Origin: Deltaproteobacteria bacterium UBA2385
GTDB taxonomy: Bacteria > Myxococcota_A > UBA796 > UBA2385
Direction of reading: 5' to 3'
NCBI GenBank assembly: GCA_002343455.1
Contig: DDSR01000347.1
Span: forward strand, 1 to 33,918
DNA: 33,918 bases
The notes under the pieces: generated by a model
Told to the model about the DNA's origin: nothing
The model's database searches: none
The model's input: the letters and a program-made list of their open reading frames with translations, nothing else
Position numbers and translations under genes: made by a program
In this document: positions 7,374-17,200 of the stretch, in pieces
Layout: the number at the start of each line of letters is the position of its first letter
Position numbering within the stretch: position 1 is the stretch's first letter

Positions 7374-9185
7374 ATGTCCGCCACCGAAGGCCACGGCGCC
7401 GCCGCCACCCCCCTGACCGAAGACGACCAGCGACACCGCGGCTTCACCGTGCGGGCGGTCCTGACCGGCGCCGTGATGGGCGCAGGGCTCTCGCTCTGCA
7501 ATGTCTACCTCGGCCTGAAGATCGGCTGGGGCATGAACATGTCGGTCACGGCGGCCCTGCTCGCCTTCGGGTTCTGGCAGATCTCCGTGCGCGCCCTCAA
7601 GCTGCGATCCTTCGGCGTGCTAGAGAACAACATCAACCAGACGGGGGCCTCGGCCGGCGCCTCGATCTCTTCGGCGGGCCTGGTCGCGCCGATCCCCGCC
7701 CTGGCGATGCTGACCGGGCAGACGCTGACCTACCCCCAGCTGGTGGTCTGGGTCCTCTCCGTGAGCCTGGTCGGCATCGTCGCCGCCATATTCGTGCGCA
7801 AGCAGCTGCTGGTCGACAGCGGGCTGACCTTCCCCGGGGGGGTTGCCACGGGCGAGACCCTGCGCGAGATGTACGCCCGCGGCAGCGAGGCCATCGACCG
7901 GGTGCGCATGCTGCTGGGCGGGGCCATCGCCGGGACCTTCAGCAAGCTGTTCAACCTGATCCAGACGCCGGCCCACCTCGTGCTGCCGGCCACGCTGGGG
8001 GCGGGCGGCAAGGTGGCCGGGGGCTACAGCCTCGCCAACCTGACCTTCTCGCTGGAGCCCTCGCTGCTGATGATCGCCACCGGCGGCATCGTCGGCCTGC
8101 GCGCCTCGCTCTCGATGGTGCTGGGCGCGGTGATCGCCTGGGGCTTCCTGGCTCCGTACGCCATCGAGATGGAGTGGATGAAGGCCGGACCGGCCGATCC
8201 GCTCCGTCCCTGGTTCGGCACGGGAGTACAGTGGCTGCTCTGGCCGGGTGTGACCATGATGGTGGTGGCATCGCTGACCAGCTTCGCCTTCTCCTTTCCC
8301 TCGATGTTCCGCGCCCTCAAGGGCCTGCGCGGCAGCGGCCCCCCCGCCGAGCGCGACCCGACCGATGTGGCGCGACCGGTGATGTGGGGCGCCCTGGCCG
8401 CGGTGCTGGTGGTCTCCACCATCCTGCAGGTGGGACTGTTCGAGATCAAGCCCTGGCTGGCGGCGGTGGGCGTGGTCTTCTCTCTGCTGCTGGCCGTCGT
8501 GGCCGGTCGGGTCTCGGGCGAGACGGGCGTGACCCCGGTCGGCGCCATGGGCAAGGTCACCCAGCTCGGCTTCGGCGTCCTCGATCCCAGCAACGCCGCC
8601 AGCAACCTGATGGCGGCCAACGTCACCGGCGGCGCCGCCAGCCAGTGCGCCGATCTGCTTCACGACATCAAGTCCGGCATGATGCTCGGCTCGTACCCCA
8701 AGCACCAGTACCTCGCACAGACCGCCGGCGTGGTCGGCGGCGCGGTGGTGGGCTCGGCGGCCTACGTGGTCCTGATCCCGGACCCGAAGAACCAGCTGTT
8801 GACCGACGAGTGGGCGGCGCCCGCCGTCGCCACCTGGAAGGCCGTCGCCGAGGTCTTCCAGCAGGGGATCTCCGCCATGCCGCCGATGGCGATGGAGGCG
8901 ATGGCCATCGCCGCGGCGGTCGGCGTGCTGCTGACCCTGGCCGAGAAGCTCGGCCCCAAGCAGCTGACCCGCTACCTGCCCAGCCCCGTCTCGCTGGGCC
9001 TGGCCTTCACCATCCAGGCCTACGTCGTGATCGCCTTCCTGCTGGGGGCGCTGATCATGGAGGGCTTCCGCAAGGTCTCCCCGACCAAGACCGAGAAGTA
9101 CGGGATCGTGCTCTGCGCGGGCGTGATCGCCGGTGAGAGCCTGATCGGGGTGGGCGACGCCTTCGTGAAGATGTTCGGAGGCTGA
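7374..9185 (+). CDS. OPT-family oligopeptide/metal-chelate transporter
   Basis: This is a polytopic inner-membrane secondary transporter of the OPT/YSL superfamily, whose members import small peptides or metal-chelate complexes. The 603 residues are mostly hydrophobic segments separated by short loops. The hallmark block ENNINQTGASAGASISS (residues 84-100) is present, as are the PGGVATGE motif after the LTF segment and the GETGVTPVGAMGKVTQL block in the middle. The start is supported by AGGAG at 7365-7369, 4 nt before ATG. Substrate cannot be predicted. It is transcribed away from the nuclease gene; the 89-nt intergenic space holds TGCTAAACC (7334-7342), a possible extended -10. It converges on the OmpA-like gene. 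Confidence 0.92.
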   Translation: MSATEGHGAAATPLTEDDQRHRGFTVRAVLTGAVMGAGLSLCNVYLGLKIGWGMNMSVTAALLAFGFWQISVRALKLRSFGVLENNINQTGASAGASISSAGLVAPIPALAMLTGQTLTYPQLVVWVLSVSLVGIVAAIFVRKQLLVDSGLTFPGGVATGETLREMYARGSEAIDRVRMLLGGAIAGTFSKLFNLIQTPAHLVLPATLGAGGKVAGGYSLANLTFSLEPSLLMIATGGIVGLRASLSMVLGAVIAWGFLAPYAIEMEWMKAGPADPLRPWFGTGVQWLLWPGVTMMVVASLTSFAFSFPSMFRALKGLRGSGPPAERDPTDVARPVMWGALAAVLVVSTILQVGLFEIKPWLAAVGVVFSLLLAVVAGRVSGETGVTPVGAMGKVTQLGFGVLDPSNAASNLMAANVTGGAASQCADLLHDIKSGMMLGSYPKHQYLAQTAGVVGGAVVGSAAYVVLIPDPKNQLLTDEWAAPAVATWKAVAEVFQQGISAMPPMAMEAMAIAAAVGVLLTLAEKLGPKQLTRYLPSPVSLGLAFTIQAYVVIAFLLGALIMEGFRKVSPTKTEKYGIVLCAGVIAGESLIGVGDAFVKMFGG

Positions 9186-9186
9186 G

Positions 9187-9220
9187 GGCCTCAGCCTGTG
9201 TCCGGCCTCAGCCTGCGTCC
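9187..9220. repeat. 17-bp tandem duplication across the stop codon of the OmpA-like gene
   Basis: Copies at 9187-9203 and 9204-9220 differ at one base (CTGTGTCC against CTGCGTCC). The second copy contains the minus-strand stop (TCA at 9208-9210). The first copy carries the same TCA, but 17 nt is not a multiple of three, so it is in another frame. The small duplication sits in the 22-nt gap between two convergent genes. Confidence 0.7.
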
Positions 9221-10251
9221 GCCGGGATCCACCACGGGCAGGAGGGATCCAGCGACAGGGCCGGGCCCAGGTGCAGGCTGAGCCGGGAGCTCCGCTGACG
9301 GCTCAGGCAGGGCTCGTCGCCCGCCGTACACCCCGCCGGGAGCTCGGTCCTCGTCTCGACGATGCGCTGCCCCCAGTCCTGATCCAGGCCTCCGTTGGCC
9401 CGGAGCAGGAAGGCGAGGGCGTTGGCCGCGCGGGCATGGGCGAGCTGGTCGTTGGTCTTCAGGACCGGGCAACGCGAGGCCGGCCGCTCGTCGGCGCGAC
9501 CGGTGACGACCACCGAGATCGGGCGGACGCCGACCGGGAGCGCCTGCAGCCGCTCGCCCATCGCCAGCCAGCGCTCGGCGACCTCCTCGTCCACCTCGCC
9601 CGCCTGGCAGGGCAGGTGGGCATCGGCGAAGACCGCCTCGATCGAGCCAGCCGGCCGGCAGGCCTGCCTGGGGTCCACCTCGACGCTCTCGGTGACGATG
9701 GGGTCTTGCGGCGGGTTCGCGCAGGACACCTCGGCCCCTACGAGCGCGCCGAGCACCTGGGCGCGCGCCGCCAGCACCTCGCGGCGGTGCGTCCCGCAGT
9801 CCAGGGGAGGCGCGGGCTCCTCCTCGACGGGCGGAGGAGGCGCCGGGGGCTCCTCGGTGGTCGGAGGAGGCGCCGGGGGCTCCTCGACGGCCAGAGCAGG
9901 CGCGGGGGGCTCCTCTCCGGTCGTACAGCGGCTCAGCCCCAGCGCGGGGAGGAGGAGCAGGGCGGCGGCCAGCCCCGCCACGGTGAGCCCGTCCCCGCGA
10001 ACGGCGAGCCCGCCCCGGCCCGAGAGCCAGGCGCCCAGCCGCTTCAGCGTCAGCGGCACCGGCGAGACGAGCAGGAGCGCGACCAGCGCGGTCAGGGCCA
10101 GGCCCAGGACCCAGCCCACCGGCAGCGACGCTCGGCCCAGGCCCACCCGGCCCGGCAGCCCCGCCAGGAGCACCGCCAGGCCAGCCGCCGCCCCGCCGCC
10201 GGCCAGGAAGGCGGTGCCGAGCAGGAGGATCGCCTTGAGCTTGGAGAGCAC
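9208..10251 (-). CDS. Three-helix membrane protein with periplasmic OmpA-like domain
   Basis: The 347-residue product starts at GTG (MLSKLKAILLL). It has three predicted membrane helices at about 7-32, 43-63 and 91-107, then a Pro/Glu-rich linker (113-150) built from a 10-residue repeat. A C-terminal OmpA-like peptidoglycan-binding domain covers about 203-330. Within it, VVVTGRADERP (248-257, where OmpA has GHTD) and NDQLAHARAANAL (267-279) carry the conserved Asp254 and Arg275, and RSSRLSLHL closes the domain. Several Cys suggest disulfides. An odd number of helices puts the domain in the periplasm if the N-terminus is inside. It starts 7 nt after the stop of the gene at 10259-11152, so the two probably work together. 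The layout recalls MotB/ZorB proteins, but those have one helix. Confidence 0.65.
   Translation of the reverse strand: MLSKLKAILLLGTAFLAGGGAAAGLAVLLAGLPGRVGLGRASLPVGWVLGLALTALVALLLVSPVPLTLKRLGAWLSGRGGLAVRGDGLTVAGLAAALLLLPALGLSRCTTGEEPPAPALAVEEPPAPPPTTEEPPAPPPPVEEEPAPPLDCGTHRREVLAARAQVLGALVGAEVSCANPPQDPIVTESVEVDPRQACRPAGSIEAVFADAHLPCQAGEVDEEVAERWLAMGERLQALPVGVRPISVVVTGRADERPASRCPVLKTNDQLAHARAANALAFLLRANGGLDQDWGQRIVETRTELPAGCTAGDEPCLSRQRSSRLSLHLGPALSLDPSCPWWIPADAG
9832..9921 (-). repeat. Three 30-bp tandem repeats encoding a Pro/Glu linker
   Basis: Units at 9832-9861, 9862-9891 and 9892-9921 are near-identical in the first two and diverged in the third; a partial unit lies at 9805-9830. Each encodes a 10-residue module of the EEPPAPPP type, forming the spacer between the last membrane helix and the OmpA-like domain. 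Copy-number change would alter the linker length in frame. Confidence 0.75.
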
Positions 10252-10258
10252 CCCCGAC

Positions 10259-11152
10259 TCAACCCACCGAGACGTCCGGCGCCGTGGCCGGAGGTCCGGA
10301 AGCCGCCCCGGGCGAGGACGAGGGCCGCTCGGAGTCCGAGTACATCGCCAGCATCTGCTCCGCGACCTTCACCAGGCCCTGGTTGTAGAGGGCCTTGTCG
10401 TCCTTGATCGATCCGATGATCATCACCGACATGCCCACGGCGTTGATCCGCTCCAGCACTCGCATGTACCGCTCGGCCTGGCTCATGGTCGAGCGGTAGA
10501 TGACCATCAGGGTCGCCCCGATGAACTCCACCAGCACGCCCGCGGCCGCCGAGATCATCGCGATGCTCAGCGACCCGCCTGCGGTGACCGATGGGTCGGT
10601 CGGGCTGACGAAGGGGGCCGACGGCGCGGCGCCCTGTCCCCCGATGGCAGCGGCCTGCGCGGAGAGCGTCGCGACCCCACCGGCGTCGAGGAAGGCCATG
10701 AAGACCCCACCGCTGATCAGCAGGAAGCCCGCCACCATCACCGAGGTCGCCAGGCGGAAGATCGCGTCCACCTGGGCGAGGTTGCGATCCAGGTAGCTCT
10801 CCAGCTTGACGACCGCGACATCCCAGGAGGCCTTGGAGGTCTCGTCGGCGTCGAGCATGCTGAGCGGGTTGTGCTCGCCGCGAGCCTGGCGCTCCGCGCG
10901 CCGGATCCGAGCCGCGACGACGGACTGGCTCCAGGACAGGCCGGCGGCGCCGAACCCCGCCGTGACCAGGCCCGCCAGGCCAACCATCAGGGGTTTGAAC
11001 AGATGTTCGAGACCGAGGAAGGCGGCGGTGAAGCCCGAGCCCACCAGGGCCAGGGCGCCGACGGCGACCAGGGCCGCCGAGAGCCAGAAGACGCCCCGCG
11101 GCAGGGAGTCGGGGACGACCTGGAGCCGTTCGGTGCCTTCGAGATCCGCCAT
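10259..11152 (-). CDS. Four-helix membrane protein resembling the TRADD-N-associated membrane domain
   Basis: The chosen ATG gives 297 residues (MADLEGTERLQ); the frame is open further upstream, but those codons enter the neighbouring gene's end and look non-coding. Helices are predicted at about 21-46, 53-74, 132-154 and 198-219. Between helices 2 and 3 lies an amphipathic segment with LESYLDRNLAQVDAIFRLA (117-135). After helix 4 comes a helical tail through RYMRVLERINAVG and GSIKDDKAL. A Y-x-R-x-L-x-Q helix entering a two-helix hairpin, followed by a cytoplasmic helix with an I-x-D segment, is how I remember the TRADD-N-associated membrane domain of predicted bacterial conflict proteins. 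That match is from memory, not a search. A MotA/ExbB-like role with its OmpA-domain partner is the alternative. Confidence 0.45.
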   Translation of the reverse strand: MADLEGTERLQVVPDSLPRGVFWLSAALVAVGALALVGSGFTAAFLGLEHLFKPLMVGLAGLVTAGFGAAGLSWSQSVVAARIRRAERQARGEHNPLSMLDADETSKASWDVAVVKLESYLDRNLAQVDAIFRLATSVMVAGFLLISGGVFMAFLDAGGVATLSAQAAAIGGQGAAPSAPFVSPTDPSVTAGGSLSIAMISAAAGVLVEFIGATLMVIYRSTMSQAERYMRVLERINAVGMSVMIIGSIKDDKALYNQGLVKVAEQMLAMYSDSERPSSSPGAASGPPATAPDVSVG

Positions 11153-11180
11153 CGTCGCCCCTGGGAACGGAGGAGCGCCG

Positions 11181-11189
11181 AGCGTAGCA
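11181..11189 (-). promoter_or_regulatory. Possible extended -10 (TGCTACGCT) for the two-gene membrane module
   Basis: On the minus strand TGCTACGCT ends 28 nt before the ATG at 11152. The identical nonamer precedes the rhomboid gene (32751-32759). It lies in the 58-nt gap after the RND operon, so the module may have its own promoter as well as read-through. Confidence 0.35.
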
Positions 11190-11210
11190 CAGCGGGTGCC
11201 GGCGCCGGCC

Positions 11211-14200
11211 TCAGCCCCCGACCCAGGCCCACCAGCGGCGCCCGCTGTCGCGCATATCGTCCAGCACACTGTACAGGTAGGGCACGAAGAACAGGGTCAA
11301 CAGCGTGCCGGCCACCAGCCCGCCGGCGACGACCCGGCCCATCGGCGCGTAGGGGATGCCGACGAAGGTGGCGGTGCCCATGGCCATCGGCAGCAGCCCG
11401 AAGATGGTGGTCAGCGCGGTCATCAGGATGGGCCGCAGGCGGCGGCGGCCGGCCTCGACCAGGGCCTCGGTGCGGGGCATGCCCTCGGCCCGCAAGCGGG
11501 TGACGAGGTCGATCAGCACGATGCCGTTGTTGACGACCACCCCGATCAGGATCACCAGGCCGACGCCGCCCATGGCGTCCAGCGGCGTGCGGGTCAGGTA
11601 CAGGGTCCAGTAGACCCCGAAGAGGGCCATCGGGATGGTGGTGATGATCGACAGCGGCAGCAGCAGGCTCTCGAAGAGCACACCCATGATCAGGAAGACG
11701 AAGACGATGGAGAGCACCAGCGCCATGTTGCGGGCGTCGTCCTCCTCCATCTCGAACTCGGGCCCGCCGCCCGCGTTGAGCTCGTAGCCCCGCGGGAGCT
11801 CCAGGTCGTCCAGGGCCGCCATGATCTGTCCGCGCCCGGTCTCGGCGTCCAGGCCCTGGTCGAGGTCGACCACCAGGGGCCAGGAGGTGATGCGCTCCTG
11901 GCGTCGGATGGTGCCCAGGCCCGGGGCGATCTCCGAGCTGACCAGGGATCGCAGCGGCACGACCGAGAAGGTGGCCGGCGAGAACATCGGGAAGTCCAGC
12001 AGCCGCGAGGCGTCGTAGCGGTCCTCGGCCCGGAAGCGGGCGTAGACCTCGACCTCCTTGCCGCTCTCGGTCCAGGGCGGCAGGGGGGTGCCGCGCAGGG
12101 CGAAGCCGACGGTCTGGCCGATGCTGCGGGCGGTGATGCCGGTGCGGCTGGTGGCCTGGCGATCGACGATCAGCCGCAGCTCGCGTCCGCCGTCCTCCTC
12201 GATGCCGGCCGCGACCCCCAGCACGCCGGGGACGGCCCGGATCCGACGCTGGACCTCGTCGCCCAGGGCGGCCAGGGTCTCGGTGTCCTCGCCGGTCAGC
12301 ACCAGGTTCACCTGCCGCTTCTCGCCCTCGGCGCCCTGCTGCCAGCCGATGCTGGCGGTGACGCCCGGCAAGGTCGGCAGGGTGCGCTCGGCCTCTTTCA
12401 GGACCTGGTCGCGGGAGAGGGCATCGGGAGCGGGCTCCTCTTCGAGGTAGACGTAGGTGCGCCCGGTCGTCGAGGTGGCCGAGAGGCGGCTGCGGTGAAC
12501 GCGCACCCCCCAGGCCTCGCGGTTGTCGTCGACCCAGCGCTCGTAGGCGTCGACGACCTCCTGGCGCTCGGGGTAGGTGAAATCCCCGGGGATCTCGTAG
12601 CGCACGACGAAGTCGTTGATGTTGCCCTCGGCCGCGTCCCGGCAGCCGACCGCCTTGAAGGGCACCATGAAGGTCAGCAGGCTCAGCAGGACGACGCCGA
12701 CCAGGGTGTCGGTCCGACGGGTCAGGACCCGCTGCAGCCAGCCGCGGTAGCGCTCGGCCAGCCAGCTGACCCAGGCGGGCTCGAAGGCGGCCTCCTTCTC
12801 CTTGAGCAGGGTGGTGCCCAGCGGGGTGAAGAAGAGCGCCACCACCAGCGAGGCGGCCAGGGCGAAGACGACCGGGAAGCCGAGCTCGCCCATGAAGAAG
12901 CTGAAATTGGCGTCCTCGCTCATCAGGATGACCGGCAGGAAGACGACCATCGTCGTCAGGGTCGACAGGGTGATGGCCATGCCGACCTCGGAGGCGCCCT
13001 CCACCGCCGCCTTGGCCGGCGAGTCGCCCTCCTGCAGGCGGGCCTGGATGGCCTCGACCACGACGATGGCGTTGTCGACGACCATGCCGACGGCCAGCAT
13101 CAGGCCCATCAGCGAGAGCAGGTTGAGGCTGCCGCCGGTGAAGTACAGAGCCGAGACGGTCATCAGCAGGGTGAAGGGGATGCTGGCGGCGATCAGCAGG
13201 GTCAGGCGCCAGCGCCGCAGGAAGGCGAAGAGCACCACCACCGCGCAGCCGCCGCCGGTCAGGGCGGTCATCAACAGGTTGTCGACGCTGTCGCGGATGA
13301 TGCTGCCCTGGTCGAAGAAGCTGAAGAGGGCCGCCCCCTCCAGCCGGGGGTCACTGTTCAGCGCCTCCATCGCCTCCTTGATGGCGTCGGCGGTGGCCAC
13401 CGTGTTGGCGTCGGACTCCTTGCTGATGGCGATGGCGGCGCCTTCGCTGCCGTCGATGCGGTTGATGTGGGGCGAGGGATCCAGCCGGTAGGTGACCTCG
13501 GCGATGTCCTGCAGGGTGATGCCGGGCTTGATCGGCGTGCGCCGCAGCACGTCGAGGTCCTCGTAGCGGGCGAGGCTGCGGACGTAACGGAGCTGGCCGC
13601 GATCGCTGACCCGGCCGCTGGGGAGCTGGAAATTGTCGCCGCCGAGCTTGCCTAGGACCTCGCCCAGGTTGAGGCCGTTCTGCTGCACGGCGGGCAGGCT
13701 GAAGTCGATGAAGACCCGCTTGGGATCGGCTCCCCAGGCGTCGACCTTGCCCACGCCGGGCACTCGCATCAGCCGCTGGGAGATGACCTCGTTGACCAGC
13801 CGGTACGGGTCCTCGACCTCTTCGGGCATGCGGATGCCGGCCCACAGCACCGGCTCGTCGGCGGGGTTCCAGCGGTAGACCCAGTAGCGCTGCACGTCGT
13901 CGGGCAGCTCCACCATCGCCCGCTCCATCCGGTCGACCACCGAGTTGTAGGCGCTGTCCATGCCGATGGAGCGGTGGAAGGTCAGCTCGAAGCTGGTGGA
14001 GCCGCTGCTGCTGCTGCTGGAGATCGACTTGAGGCCCTCGATCGTGGCGAGCTGCTCCTCGATCGGCCGGGCCAGGGTGGTCTGGTTCTCCTGCGGGGTC
14101 GAGTCGGCGTAGGGCACCCAGACCCACATCTGGTTGAGCTCGAAGCGCCCGGGCATCATCTCCAGCGGGATGCGGGCCCAGGCGATGAAGCCGAGCACAC

Positions 14201-14270
14201 AGAGCGCCAGGAAGACCATCGAGACCATCACCGGCCGATGGACCGAGAGGGCCGGCAGCCAGCGGGTCAC
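11211..14270 (-). CDS. RND-family efflux permease (second of a pair)
   Basis: This is an inner-membrane proton-driven exporter of the AcrB/MdtB type, 1019 residues, a normal length. It has the duplicated layout of one helix, a large periplasmic pore/docking domain and a bundle of helices, twice over. In helix 4 the motif is GMVVDNAIVVVE, so the AcrB Asp407 position is kept (Asp399) and Asp408 is Asn400. In helix 10, GVVVNNGIVLID puts Asn where AcrB has Lys940. A Ser-rich run (83-90) lies in the first pore domain. It begins with GTG overlapping the stop of the other permease (GTGA). The pair may assemble as a heteromer, as MdtB/MdtC do. Substrate unknown. Confidence 0.93.
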   Translation of the reverse strand: MTRWLPALSVHRPVMVSMVFLALCVLGFIAWARIPLEMMPGRFELNQMWVWVPYADSTPQENQTTLARPIEEQLATIEGLKSISSSSSSGSTSFELTFHRSIGMDSAYNSVVDRMERAMVELPDDVQRYWVYRWNPADEPVLWAGIRMPEEVEDPYRLVNEVISQRLMRVPGVGKVDAWGADPKRVFIDFSLPAVQQNGLNLGEVLGKLGGDNFQLPSGRVSDRGQLRYVRSLARYEDLDVLRRTPIKPGITLQDIAEVTYRLDPSPHINRIDGSEGAAIAISKESDANTVATADAIKEAMEALNSDPRLEGAALFSFFDQGSIIRDSVDNLLMTALTGGGCAVVVLFAFLRRWRLTLLIAASIPFTLLMTVSALYFTGGSLNLLSLMGLMLAVGMVVDNAIVVVEAIQARLQEGDSPAKAAVEGASEVGMAITLSTLTTMVVFLPVILMSEDANFSFFMGELGFPVVFALAASLVVALFFTPLGTTLLKEKEAAFEPAWVSWLAERYRGWLQRVLTRRTDTLVGVVLLSLLTFMVPFKAVGCRDAAEGNINDFVVRYEIPGDFTYPERQEVVDAYERWVDDNREAWGVRVHRSRLSATSTTGRTYVYLEEEPAPDALSRDQVLKEAERTLPTLPGVTASIGWQQGAEGEKRQVNLVLTGEDTETLAALGDEVQRRIRAVPGVLGVAAGIEEDGGRELRLIVDRQATSRTGITARSIGQTVGFALRGTPLPPWTESGKEVEVYARFRAEDRYDASRLLDFPMFSPATFSVVPLRSLVSSEIAPGLGTIRRQERITSWPLVVDLDQGLDAETGRGQIMAALDDLELPRGYELNAGGGPEFEMEEDDARNMALVLSIVFVFLIMGVLFESLLLPLSIITTIPMALFGVYWTLYLTRTPLDAMGGVGLVILIGVVVNNGIVLIDLVTRLRAEGMPRTEALVEAGRRRLRPILMTALTTIFGLLPMAMGTATFVGIPYAPMGRVVAGGLVAGTLLTLFFVPYLYSVLDDMRDSGRRWWAWVGG

Positions 14271-17200
14271 GTCCGGCCTCGCTCGACCAGCCGGGTGAGC
14301 TGCTCGTAGGCGACGGGGATGACCAGCAGGGTCAGCAGGGTCGAGGCCGAGAGGCCGGCGATGACGGTGACGGCCAGGGGAGCCTGGATCTCGGCGCCCT
14401 CGCCGATGCCCAGGGCCAGGGGCACGAGGCCGAGCACCGTGGTGATGGTGGTGATCAGGATCGGGCGGAGCCGCAGCGCCGCGGCCCGGTGGATGGCCTC
14501 GACGCGCTCCAGGCCCTCGACCCGGTTGCGGTTGATCGTGTCGACCAGCACGATGGCGTTGTTGACGACCACGCCGGCCAGGATGATCGCCCCGATCAGG
14601 ACGACCACGCTGACGGGGGTGCCGGTCAGCATCAGCGCCGGCACCACGCCGACCATGGCCAGGGGCACGCTGACCAGGATGACGAAGGGGTGCAGCACGC
14701 TCTCGAAGGTGCTGGCCATGATGATGTAGACCAGGAAGACGGCCAGGCCCAGGGCCATGCCCAGGCTCTGCAGCGAGCGCTCCATCTCGCGGTTCTGGCC
14801 GGCGATCTCCCAGCTGCCCTCAGGCAGCTCGGCCCGATCCAGGGCCAGGCGGATGGCCTCGGCCTGGCCCGAGAGGTCGAAGCCCTCCAGGTTGGCCGAG
14901 ACGACCGCCGCCCGGCGCTGGTCGATGCGGCGGATCTCGCTGGGGCCGACGGCCTCTTCGAAGAGGGCGACCGCTTCGAGGGGGATGGCCGGCACCAGCG
15001 CGGGGTTGACGTTGATGCGCCGCAGCTCGTCGCCGCCGCGGCGTTCGTCCTCGGCCAGCCGCACGGTCAGGTCGACCCGTCCCGTGCCCCGGGAGAGCGT
15101 CGTGGCCCGCGCCCCCTGGACCATGTCGCGCACCCGGCGGGCCACCGTGGCGCTGTCCAGGCCGTAGCGTTCGAGCAGATCGCGGTCGTAGCGGATGCGG
15201 ATCTCGGGGTAGCCGGCGGCGAGGCTGCTCTCCACATCGGAGAGGCCCGGCAGCGCCACCATCGCCCGCTGGACCTCGCGCGCGTTGCGGCCGAGCTGGT
15301 CGAGCTCGGCGTCGTAGATCACGACCTCGATCGGCGTGCGGAAGCTGAAGATGCCCGGGCGGGAGAGGCGCAGATCGATGGCGGTGCGCTGCCCCTCGGC
15401 GAGGCGGAGGACCTCCTGGCGGACCGCCACCATCAGGGCCTCCTCCCGGCGCTTCATGTCGCCTCCGGGCTTCAGCTCGACGGCGATGCGGGCGCTGTGC
15501 TCGCCCTGGTCGCTGGCCGCGTCGGCGCGCTGCTCGTTGCCGACCACCGCGTGCACGCTGCCGATCTCCTCCATGGCCACCAGCCGCTCCTCGACCATCG
15601 CCGCGAAGGCCGAGGTGCGAGGCAGGGGGGTCCCCACCGGCAGGGCCAGCTCGACCGTGAAGCGGCCCTGGTGCACCTCGGGGATCAGCGCCTGGCCCAG
15701 GTTGGCCGCCAGGGGCAGGACCACCGCCAGGGCCAGGGCGACCGCGCCGATCACGGTCGCGGGGCGACCCAGCACCCCCCGCAGCGTGCCCTCGTAGCGG
15801 CTGGCGAAGCGCTGGTAGAGGGTCTGGAAGCGGCCGGCCGTACCTGCCGCGAGCCGCCCCAGGGGGGGCAGCACGACGCCACCCGCGCGGAAGGCCAGCC
15901 GGCCCATCAAGGCAGCCGGCAGGACGACCAGGGTGGCGAAGAGCTCGAAGCCCAGGCGGATCAGGAAGCGCAGCAGGCCCCAGGGCAGCCACACCAGTCG
16001 CCGCAGGCCGGCGCGCTCGGCCCATCCCTGGCGGAGCTGAGCGAAGGAGGCGAAGCGGGTGGCCCGGCCGATGTCCAGCAAGCCGCCCTCGGCCTCCCCT
16101 CGCTTGGGGAGGGAGAGCTCGGTCGCGGCCAGCACGGGCACGAAGAAGAGGGCCACAACGAGGCTGGCCAGCAGGCTCATCACGACCGCCAGCGAGAGGT
16201 CTCCGAAGACCTGGCCGGCGACGCCCTCGACGAAGGTGATCGGCAGGAAGACGGCGACCGTGGTCAGGGTGCTGGCGGTCACCGCGGCGGCCATCTCGCG
16301 GGCGCCGGCCTCGGCGGCGTCCAGGCGGGCGAGGCCCTGGTCGACCTTGTTCTGGATGTTCTCCAGCACCACGACGGCGTTGTCGATCAGCATCCCGATG
16401 CCCAGGGCGAGGCCGCCCAGGCTCATCAGGTTGAGCGAGACCCCCCCGACGTACATCGGGGCGAAGCTGACCACGACCGAGAAGGGGATGGCCGTACCGA
16501 TGATCAGCGTGGCGCGCAGATCGCGCAGGAAGAGGTAGAGGACGCCGACCGCCAGGAGGGCGCCCAGCATGGCCGTGCTGCGCAGGTTGGCGAGGCTGGA
16601 CTCGATGAAGCCGGCCTGGTCTTCGAGCACGACGAGGCGCACCCCATCGGGCAAGGTGTCGGCGGCGAGGTGCTCCTTGACCGAGCGGGCCACCCGCACG
16701 ATGTTCGAGTCGGCCGTCTTGAAGACCTCCAGCGTGACCGCGGGCTGCCCGTCGAGCCGGCTCTCCACCTCGCGCTCGCGGGGGACCTCGGCCACGATGG
16801 CCAGGTCCCGCACCGCGACGCCGGTCCCGTCGGGGCGCCGGATCTCCAGGTTGCGGATGTCCTCGACCGTGCGCAGCTCGCCCAGGGTGCGGACCAGGAA
16901 CTCCTGGTCTCCGTCGCGGATGGCGCCGCCGGGCAGGTTGATGTTCTCGGCCCCCAAGGCCTGCTGGAGCTGGTCCAGGCTGATCCCGCGCGCCGCCAGC
17001 CAGTCCTGCCGGGCCTCGACCAGCACCTCGCGCTCCAGGCCGCCCCGCACGCGGACCGCGGCGACGCCGTCCATCGCCTCCAGCTCGCGCTTGAGCTCCT
17101 GCTCGGCCAGCTCGCGCAGCTCAATCAGGACTCGATCCGGATCCCGCTCTCCTTGATCGCCCTCCACCGAGAGGCTGACCCGCAGGATCGGGTCCAGGCT

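Noticed and set aside
9208..11152. Zorya ZorA/ZorB pair
   Set aside because: The first protein lacks an obvious MotA-like core and long coiled tail, the second has three helices instead of one, and no ZorC/D/E genes are adjacent. Kept only as a structural analogy.
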